A DNA stretch of 7,216 nt, from positions 1 to 7,216 of the forward strand of contig JALZVD010000296.1 in assembly GCA_023300205.1 (NCBI GenBank). The letters run 5' to 3'. A program made the position numbers and the translations under genes. Source of the DNA: Akkermansiaceae bacterium. Lineage in GTDB: Bacteria; Verrucomicrobiota; Verrucomicrobiia; Verrucomicrobiales; Akkermansiaceae. Under the pieces are notes generated by a model. It saw nothing but the letters and a program-made list of their open reading frames with translations. It was not told the DNA's origin and searched no databases. This document shows, piece after piece, positions 1 to 6,700 of this stretch. Every line of letters starts with the position of its first letter. Position 1 is the first letter of the stretch.

Positions 1-96
1 AGCTACCTCCAGTCCCGCGCCGCCACCGCAAAAGACGAGGGCGAAAAAGCAGTCTGGCAAAGCCGGATCAAATCGCTGACCGCACCCCAAGATTAA
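1..96 (+). CDS. C-terminal end of an unidentified protein (partial)
   Basis: Frame 1 is open from the window edge to a TAA at 94-96 and encodes 31 residues, beginning SYLQSRAATAKDEG and ending KSLTAPQD. The composition is protein-like (mixed charged and polar residues, one Trp), and about 68% of codons end in G or C, as expected for a real coding frame in a moderately GC-rich genome. The other two plus frames give Pro/Arg-rich, less natural peptides. I do not recognise the family and the piece is too short to assign a function. It lies upstream of the degenerate end of the CRISPR array and is probably a host gene bordering the locus. Confidence 0.5.
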   Translation, partial: SYLQSRAATAKDEGEKAVWQSRIKSLTAPQD

Positions 97-234
97 ACAA
101 CAGCAGGAGAGGGGGGTCTTAGTCAGGGCGATCAAGATAGAGGAGGTTTCTTGCCTGTTTCTTTGTTCCCCAGCCCCAATCGGAGCGATCTACCGTAGCC
201 CACGGGCAGAGGGAGGAACGACCGCCGCCCTAGG
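97..234. other. Flank upstream of the array, no recognised gene
   Basis: These 138 bp lie between the end of the left gene and the degenerate first repeat. There is no convincing ORF and no long A/T-rich leader. It includes a purine-rich GAGGAGG at about 140-146 not followed by a useful start codon, and scattered short inverted repeats of the GGGC/GCCC kind that I do not trust. It would lie 5' of the array in the direction of crRNA transcription. I see no strong promoter here, which fits transcription starting inside the repeats rather than in a leader. Confidence 0.4.
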
Positions 235-270
235 TTTGCGCATGGACCGCAGGCAGTGATCAATTACCAT
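235..270 (+). repeat. Degenerate terminal repeat
   Basis: This first repeat differs from the consensus at four positions (1 G to T, 2 C to T, 7 G to C, 10 T to G); the remaining 32 bases match. The changes break the repeat's CTGCGG/CCGCAG stem and alter the promoter-like TTGACC to TGGACC, while the 3' half, which pairs most strongly with the tracrRNA, is intact. A degenerate repeat usually marks the oldest end of an array. Here that end is upstream with respect to crRNA transcription and far from the cas genes. Confidence 0.9.
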
Positions 271-308
271 GAAGCGGATCATGAGGGCCGCGAGGACGTT
301 GCTGCGGA

Positions 309-336
309 TTGACCGCAGGCAGTGATCAATTACCAT
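309..336 (+). promoter_or_regulatory. Promoter embedded in the CRISPR repeat (copy in repeat 2 shown)
   Basis: Repeat positions 9-14 read TTGACC, five of six matches to a sigma-70 -35 box. Positions 31-36, the last six bases of the repeat, read TACCAT, four of six matches to a -10 box, including the important A2 and T6. The gap is 16 bp, within the normal range. The same pair occurs in repeats 2-27; repeat 1 has TGGACC. Transcription would start about 6-8 nt into the following spacer, leaving a guide of about 22-24 nt. Repeat-embedded -10 boxes ending each repeat are established for Neisseria meningitidis and Campylobacter jejuni type II-C arrays. Function here is inferred. Confidence 0.55.
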
Positions 337-1999
337 AACTCCCAGAGCTAAGGCCGTCCACTCCAGGCTGCGGATTGACCGCAGGCAGTGATCAATTACC
401 ATGGATGGCCTCAGCTCTTGCTTGTCGATCTTGCTGCGGATTGACCGCAGGCAGTGATCAATTACCATGAAGGGGGTGAGATTCGCCGTGCAATCAATGC
501 TGCGGATTGACCGCAGGCAGTGATCAATTACCATTTCGCCAAGTGAAGTGAGAAGGACGGACAGGCTGCGGATTGACCGCAGGCAGTGATCAATTACCAT
601 ATGGTCATCACGCAGACTTCGCTTCCTCTTGCTGCGGATTGACCGCAGGCAGTGATCAATTACCATTCGGCCCAGTCTCTTAGCCTCTTTGTCGAGGCTG
701 CGGATTGACCGCAGGCAGTGATCAATTACCATGTGGGGGGCTGAACACTCACCATCGTCTCAGCTGCGGATTGACCGCAGGCAGTGATCAATTACCATCA
801 GATTAATTACGCTGAGGATCATGTTCCCGGCTGCGGATTGACCGCAGGCAGTGATCAATTACCATCAACGTTACATACTGCTCATTTCCCTGCATGCTGC
901 GGATTGACCGCAGGCAGTGATCAATTACCATTCGGTGTTTTTTTGATAGTTGGCACGTTCTGGCTGCGGATTGACCGCAGGCAGTGATCAATTACCATAT
1001 TTACGAGTCCGCAACTTCTGGGTCATCTGCTGCGGATTGACCGCAGGCAGTGATCAATTACCATTAAAGCCTTTGTAAGCGTCTGTTTTAGCTAGGCTGC
1101 GGATTGACCGCAGGCAGTGATCAATTACCATCGCCCGAAACCGCTCAATGTCGGATTGGGTGCTGCGGATTGACCGCAGGCAGTGATCAATTACCATTCC
1201 TGATTGTTTCTTCACTCATTGGTCTTGCTGCGGATTGACCGCAGGCAGTGATCAATTACCATTGGCTGGTTTCATGCGGCTCGGTCTTTGTTGCTGCGGA
1301 TTGACCGCAGGCAGTGATCAATTACCATCCTACAAAAGAGAGACAGCACACTCCTCTTGCTGCGGATTGACCGCAGGCAGTGATCAATTACCATAGAGGC
1401 CGTGACACTCCCTTATCCTGATGGGCTGCGGATTGACCGCAGGCAGTGATCAATTACCATCCAACATGCTAACTGCATCCTCGGCTTGCAGCTGCGGATT
1501 GACCGCAGGCAGTGATCAATTACCATCAAGCCCGTCCAGACACGCGACGGCAGAGAGCTGCGGATTGACCGCAGGCAGTGATCAATTACCATAATTTCCT
1601 CTATCGCTCTCTTGAGGTATATGCTGCGGATTGACCGCAGGCAGTGATCAATTACCATCAACTACACAAGCGGAAGCCATCGCCAACGAGCTGCGGATTG
1701 ACCGCAGGCAGTGATCAATTACCATTCAAACGTAAGCCCCTGCCGTCCTTTCCAGGCTGCGGATTGACCGCAGGCAGTGATCAATTACCATGCGCTCAGT
1801 CGCTTGAGCTGGCAACTGGGTGCTGCGGATTGACCGCAGGCAGTGATCAATTACCATTGACTCCGGCGGCGTTATCTCGTTTCCAGCGCTGCGGATTGAC
1901 CGCAGGCAGTGATCAATTACCATCAGACCATGTGACACTCTTCCATCTCTTCAGCTGCGGATTGACCGCAGGCAGTGATCAATTACCATGTCTTCCTCG

Positions 2000-2028
2000 G
2001 AACCCGCTCATTTAGAGCGGGTTCTTTT
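2000..2028 (+). terminator. Rho-independent terminator at the end of the array
   Basis: GAACCCGCTC (2000-2009) and GAGCGGGTTC (2015-2024) form a perfect 10-bp stem around an ATTTA loop, followed by four T's (2025-2028). It starts 11 bp after the last repeat and ends 8 bp before the cas2 stop codon on the other strand. The T-run is only on the plus-strand side, so it should stop pre-crRNA transcripts before they run antisense into cas2. On the minus strand the hairpin lacks a U-tract, so cas2 mRNA may not stop efficiently here. Confidence 0.8.
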
Positions 2029-2036
2029 GGTTTGGG

Positions 2037-2366
2037 CTAAAACATTTCGAGCTGAGCTGGGGCTTCTTCGGTCTTTGTTCGTCGTTTTCCAAAATAGACT
2101 TCCATACGTTCAAATTGCTTATCCGTGAATTGAGTGATGCGGACTTCTCCATCGGGAGGAACGTTTAGGCGGATTCTTTGGAGGTGGACTTCGGTGTTTT
2201 CCTTGCTCGCGCAGTGCCGATAGTAGACGGAATACTGCATCATAGCGAAGCCATCTTGAAGGAGGCCCTTCCGGAATTGGGTGTATTGTTTTTTTGCCAC
2301 CTTGGTATCGGTGGGGAGGTCAAAAAACACGATGATCCACATAGAGCGATAGCCTGAAATGTGCAT
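2037..2366 (-). CDS. cas2: CRISPR-associated endoribonuclease/integration subunit Cas2
   Basis: This 109-residue protein is a Cas2 of the form that accompanies type II-C Cas9. In the Cas1-Cas2 integrase, a Cas2 dimer bridges two Cas1 dimers and holds the prespacer during insertion into the array. The ferredoxin-like first strand reads MWIIVFFDLPTDTK, with the conserved Asp at residue 16, followed by FRKGLLQDGFAMMQYSVYYR, typical of the family. The C-terminal part has ITQFTDKQFERM. Two starts are possible: ATG at 2366 (used here, three bases after the cas1 stop) and Met9 at 2342. I prefer the first because the residues just before MW resemble the short GYR extension I associate with related Cas2 proteins. 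No clear Shine-Dalgarno precedes either, so the gene is probably translated by coupling to cas1. It ends in TAG at 2037-2039. Confidence 0.96.
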   Translation of the reverse strand: MHISGYRSMWIIVFFDLPTDTKVAKKQYTQFRKGLLQDGFAMMQYSVYYRHCASKENTEVHLQRIRLNVPPDGEVRITQFTDKQFERMEVYFGKRRTKTEEAPAQLEMF

Positions 2367-2369
2367 GAA

Positions 2370-3269
2370 TTAGTAGGTGGGGACCTCTAGTCGCTCATTT
2401 TCACGGATCAAGAGCCGGTAGAAGCTATTGATATAGCGGGGGAGGGTGGCCATGAGGGGACCGGAACTTTCTCCGAAATCGACAGAATGGGAGAGCAGAC
2501 TGAGGAGTTCTTTTCGGTGGTGGTTCTGGAGTTCTCCTGATTCGATCTCGCCTTCGTCATCGAGTATTTTTTGGACGGTTCGATCCACGAGGGGGCGGAG
2601 AGGTTCCATGACATCATCGGCAAGGCAGAATGGATTATCTCGGCGGTGGTGGAAGACGCCGAGAGCAGGTTGGAGTCCGGCAGAAACAAGGGCACGAGCC
2701 GTCGCCGCCCGGATAATTGCATAGCCGTAGTTTAAGAGTGAATTGAAAAGAGACTCGCTGGTAGGATCTCTTTTATCACCGGCACGATAACGTGAGGGAA
2801 AGCGTGCAGGCCAGTAAAGCTTAGCGGCTTGTGCTTCGTAGTTCTCTGGGTCGCCTGATTTAACGTTTTGAGCAAGATTCTGCAGGCGCCTCTGTAAATT
2901 ACGAGGGAGTGCTTGCGCTTGGGCAGAGATCTTAGCTTGAATGATCGCTTTCCAAGCCTGCTTTCGGGCAGGGAGTCCAGAGTTCAGTTGGGCCATCATC
3001 CGAGGGACCAATTCGGTGTGGGTGAGGGTCGGAAGAAGTAGCCCTGAGGGAAGGTGGCGTTCGTTACAGATGACGACGACGGCTCCAGCTTGCAGGAGAG
3101 CATTAAGAAGGGCTGAAGAAAGGGAAATTGCGGGATTCTGCAGGACAAGGACCCCAATATCCTCGCATGCAAATTGTCGGTCTCCATCATCTAGGTGGAT
3201 GACCATCTGCTGATGTTTAAGGGAGAGACGTGCAGTGCGTTGTGAGATTTCTAGAGTGTGTTTAATCAC
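2370..3269 (-). CDS. cas1: CRISPR integrase Cas1 (type II)
   Basis: This 299-residue protein is the Cas1 integrase, which joins prespacer DNA to the repeat next to the active array end. The N-terminal beta domain covers roughly residues 1-90 and includes RHLPSGLLLP. The helical catalytic domain follows. The three expected metal-ligand positions are present: Glu145 (in PENYEAQAAKLYW), His207 (in LGVFHHRRDNPF) and Asp218/Asp219 (in LADDVMEPLRPLVDR). Length and motifs match type II Cas1. The start is GTG at 3269-3267; no upstream ATG in frame is available before stops, and the next Met (residue 22) would cut into the first strands. No Shine-Dalgarno is visible. The stop is TAA at 2370-2372, leaving a 3-bp gap to cas2, so the two are co-transcribed. 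Unlike most type II-C loci, it is separated from cas9 by 484 bp and may have its own promoter. Confidence 0.97.
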   Translation of the reverse strand: MIKHTLEISQRTARLSLKHQQMVIHLDDGDRQFACEDIGVLVLQNPAISLSSALLNALLQAGAVVVICNERHLPSGLLLPTLTHTELVPRMMAQLNSGLPARKQAWKAIIQAKISAQAQALPRNLQRRLQNLAQNVKSGDPENYEAQAAKLYWPARFPSRYRAGDKRDPTSESLFNSLLNYGYAIIRAATARALVSAGLQPALGVFHHRRDNPFCLADDVMEPLRPLVDRTVQKILDDEGEIESGELQNHHRKELLSLLSHSVDFGESSGPLMATLPRYINSFYRLLIRENERLEVPTY

Positions 3270-3753
3270 AGAAATCTAGACTATCATTAAATAAGTCTCT
3301 TGGTAACGATAAGTTTACGGGGAGTAGCGTCAGAGCTGCGTGATGAGGCCACTTCATTTTTACTCCGGTAGACTATGCGCTGTTTCTCGTTAACCCTGAG
3401 GGATCAGAAGCCCGTGAAATTATGCTGAAGAGGCTCGGTTCACCTTATGTGATCAGGGGCGCACGTTTAACATCCTCGATCAAGTGGGCGGTCCGGTGCG
3501 CTATGCAGCGCTCCTACTCAATCTAATAGCAAAGATCTTCCCTTGCGTGATCTAAAAAGATCAATTGCATGTGGAATTAATTTCAGATTCAGAGAGCAGA
3601 AATTTTCTTATTCTTGAGTTGTTCAATGCTTTCTCTGAGTCATTTGGTATCTGCAGGATTCTGAATGAGATAGCCTGTTTCCTGTGATTATTAGTAATTA
3701 TCCAAGGGCTAGCGCTTTATAGCTGTCAGGTATTTAAAGACCTCACAGCTTTT
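3270..3753. other. Long intergenic gap between cas9 and cas1
   Basis: The 484 bp between the cas9 stop and the cas1 start hold no full ORF with a usual start codon on either strand. The plus strand shows overlapping open stretches that look like decayed coding sequence (3347-3555). The minus strand has a 50-codon open stretch ending near 3565 without ATG or GTG. Next to cas9 is a plus-strand terminator-like hairpin. There is no second convincing anti-repeat. Type II-C cas9, cas1 and cas2 are normally packed closely, so this gap suggests an insertion, a lost gene, or a small RNA. Confidence 0.6.
3347..3555 (+). pseudogene. Possible decayed coding fragment in two frames
   Basis: Two overlapping plus-strand frames read like protein but neither has a start codon of its own. 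The first is open from 3347 to a TAA at 3524-3526 and contains VDYALFLVNPEGSEAREIML. The second, in another frame, is open from 3418 to a TAA at 3553-3555 and contains ILDQVGGPVRYAALLNLIAK. A frameshift between them would join the better-looking halves into one ending. I recognise no family. It may be a gene remnant, or chance open frames in intergenic DNA. Confidence 0.2.
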
Positions 3754-3755
3754 TT
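3721..3755 (+). terminator. Terminator-like hairpin at the cas9 3' end, plus-strand oriented
   Basis: AGCTGTCAGG (3721-3730) and CCTCACAGCT (3741-3750) pair with a single C/C mismatch, and T3731/A3740 can extend the stem. Five T's follow (3751-3755), overlapping the cas9 stop codon (3754-3756). The T-run lies on the plus-strand side, so the hairpin would end a transcript coming from the cas1-cas9 gap, not the cas9 mRNA. On the minus strand the hairpin is followed by ATAAAGCG, with no U-run. Confidence 0.5.
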
Positions 3756-6700
3756 AATGGGCTGAGCGAATTTCTCCACTCGGCAATAGGCTTACCTTTC
3801 GAGGATTTGGGAATTTCTTTTCGAAAGAGCCGGGCATGCAAGAGCGAAGTAGGGAACGGCCTGATACAGGATCTTTATGCGCTTGTGTTGCATCCGTGTG
3901 GTAGGCGAACCAAGTCTGGCCAGTGGAAGTGGCCATTGTATTGAAGACAAAGAGCTGATCCATGCCATCAATGGTAGCCATCATGCTATCGCGGGAGCAG
4001 AGATGGAACATGAATTCTGCACCGGAGGGCATTTCAGGAAAGGTGTTCTGAATCACCGCTTCTTTGTTCTTCAAGCGTCTGGTCGCTTCATAAAGGGTCA
4101 CGGGTTCGAAGTGATACTTCCCCTCGCCGAGCGAGAAGATCGCGAGGTGGTGGGTTGATTCTGATTGGACGTGGGTCTCGTGCTCGGTCCCTTTCCTGAT
4201 GGTGAGATGGGCGTAGGATGTGGTGGTCCTGACTTTACGTATTCGAGTCCCGGAGGCCATGAGGATTGGGTCATCATCAGAGACGGCTTTGAGGCAGGTG
4301 AGATCTCCACCATGCTGCTCGATGTAATCTAGGACGCATTTTTTAATGCCTTCGTCGCGGATACCTTCGACGTCTTTTTTACTGAGGCTTTCTACGGGTT
4401 TGCGAACGACGAGAAGTCCTTCCGGGGTTTTTCCGTAGTTGGTTTCTTTGTGAAGGGGGCCGGAGACTTTGCGTTTTGGGCGATGAGAGACCCAGATTGC
4501 ATTGAGAGATTTTTCGATCGCTTCTCTGAATCCATTCCACGGGGCGTCGAGATTTCCGCCTGCATTTCGGAGTCGGTAAAGGCGCTTGCCATCTTCCTTG
4601 GCTGGGACCGCTTTAAGTTCGAATTTTTGCTTAGCGAGGAGACCTTTGATACGTATTTGATCGCAGAGCGCGATCAAGACGGCATCGAGCGCATGGTGGC
4701 GGTGGTCATCCCGGTTCTTTAGGTCGATACCATCATTCCGAAGAAGGGAATGAAGTTGCCAATGGTTCCGGAGAAGGGCGGTATGCATTCCTTTGGTCCC
4801 TTGCACGAGGTGGGGCTTCTCCATTAAGCGCGCGAGATATTGGCAAGCGGCCTTTGACATCCAGGCGGTGTCATTGAGGTCACGGTTCACAAATCCTTCG
4901 GGGATTTCTTCGGCGTAAAAGCGCTTCCGTTTATTTGAGGGGAGAGACTTGGTCCGCTGAATCATCTTTTCGTAGGTCTCGGGCTGAGATTGCTCTAACC
5001 ATTCGCGTGGAGTTTGATTTTTTTTGTCAGCATTACATTTACGATGGCAGACCACCTTATTTGCCATGCTGTTATCAGCGGAACGTGAGAAGGGGTAGAT
5101 GTGATCGATATCGATCTCCCCTCCGCCGCTGAAGAGCTGGGTCTGGGAAATACTGTGATCACAGTAGGGACAATTTTCTTTCTGCTCTTTCCAGAGGCGG
5201 ACAAGCAGAAGGGAGTCACCGGTGGGGATGACATTATGGGCTGTGAGGATCTCACGGGCTGTGGTCCGTTCTTTTTCAAATTTCTTGGTCTCCTTCTCGT
5301 AGTCCTTCCGTTGCTTAGGTCCCATCTTGAGGGAGCGCGCCATCTCGACATGGATACGGGAGGGTTTACCGTGCTTCCGAATGAGGGCGTTGACGACTTT
5401 ACGAAGTTCGGTGAGGGCGCGGAGAACGACTGGGTTATTGACCGAAACTTGGTGGGGATCGAAGTGAGGGGACTTTGAATCTAAGAGTTCATCAAAGCGG
5501 GGGAGTCGATCAAGAGCCTTACGCTCAAGTTCATCACGTCTTTTATAACCGGCGGCGGAAATAGCGGATTTTGCGAATTCCTTGTGCATGTAGAGCAAGC
5601 CATCTCGCATGTGAGGAAGTAACTTTACGAGGGCGATGACTGATAGGTGGCAGTAGCCAGCGGGGAGGGAAATACTCAGGAGCTTATCAATCTGTGGTGG
5701 CTTCAGGTCGGGGATTTTTTCAAGCGCGTCGCGGATGTCTTCATCCGTAGCGGCGGGGAGGGTGAGGGCTTTTACGATCTGATCTTTGAGGTCATTGGGG
5801 AGGGCCATCCATCCAGAGCCAAAGCCTTTGGATGCTTTAAGTTTGGCGTCGGTGGGGGTTCCTGAAATCGTAGTGCGGCCTCCCGACTCTAGGTTGAAGG
5901 TGACTTGCGCAGGCTCGGCGGGGAATTCTGGAAGGTTCTTATTTTTACAAAGATGCTTTTTAAGGGCATCAAGCTTCGGTTTGTCTTTTCCTGTGAGGTA
6001 GCTAACCGCTTCGGCTTTTTCTTCAGTAGTGAGAGTCCGGTCTAAAGGGCTTCCGGGAGCGGAGTGATCGGTGATCTTGAGATTATTAACCTCCTGTAAG
6101 AGTCGGAATTCTTGGAAACGGCGGTCTGCGATGGGTGCGCGGAATTCCCCAATTTCTAATTCGCATTTTCCGATGGAATCTTTTGGCCAATAAACCCGAC
6201 GCTGGAAGAAGGTTAGATTCTCAAGGCCAAATTGTTCAAGCAGAGATTCCTTTTTGTTACGAGGAATTGGAGTGGCCACCTTTATACCGTTTTCTGCTGG
6301 TCCATGGGATCCGAAGCGGAGCGCCTTGGTAAGGATCTGGGGGTGATGTTTCTTCTGGGTTTCCCAAATGAGGCAGAATTCATGATGGAGCATCTTGCGG
6401 CTGAAATGCCGGTTCCGAAGTCGTTGTGTGATGCCTTCTTTTTGATAGACGCCGTGGAGGTAGTTTCCGAGTGTTTTGGCTCCGCTTTCGCGCACGATTT
6501 TTTCGAGCTCAGAAATTTCGCCCAGCATGCCTTTTGTTTCCTTATCGGCCTCAGTTTCCTCGGTTTTACGTAGCGAGAGAAATCCTCGGCGTTGATTGAG
6601 GTGTAGGATGATACGGCCAAGTTCGAGAAGGGTGATTTTCTCCGAGATGGCCCGATGACGGAGTTCATAGACATCCAGTGAGTGCCATTTAGCGAGCTGT

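Larger units (their letters stand above)
235..1989 (+). CRISPR. Type II-C CRISPR array, 27 repeats and 26 spacers
   Basis: A 36-bp repeat starting GCTGCGGATTGACCGC and ending GATCAATTACCAT recurs 27 times. Repeat starts are 235, 301, 367, 433, 499, 565, 631, 697, 763, 830, 896, 963, 1029, 1096, 1162, 1227, 1293, 1359, 1425, 1491, 1557, 1623, 1690, 1756, 1822, 1888 and 1954. All but the first read as identical. Spacers are unique: 21 are 30 bp, four are 31 bp (799-829, 932-962, 1065-1095, 1659-1689) and one is 29 bp (1198-1226). The strand is set by pairing with the tracrRNA anti-repeat at 6998-7031, which is complementary to the repeat as written on the plus strand. A plus-strand terminator follows the last repeat. 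By eye no spacer matches elsewhere in the window, but that check was not exhaustive. The array should supply crRNA guides for Cas9. Confidence 0.98.

Noticed and set aside
1395..1953. A shared 9-mer (GTGACACTC) in spacers 1395-1424 and 1924-1953.
   Set aside because: With 26 spacers about one such match is expected by chance, and the flanks differ.
190..2015. Several ORFs on both strands within the array, with repeated peptides such as MVIDHCLRSIRS (minus) and CGLTAGSDQLP (plus).
   Set aside because: They are translations of the 36-bp repeat (a multiple of three) with mostly 30-bp spacers, so the frame stays open by chance. They are not genes.
3544..3565. A repeat-like stretch (GATCAATT then GCAT) in the cas9-cas1 gap that could be a second anti-repeat or stray repeat.
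   Set aside because: Only about 8 contiguous bases match, around a partly palindromic core, with no extension to the rest of the repeat. The match at 6998-7031 is far better.
3565..3715. A minus-strand open frame of about 50 codons after cas9, with AGGAAACAG that resembles a ribosome binding site.
   Set aside because: It has no ATG, GTG or TTG start after that site, and its composition is unremarkable.
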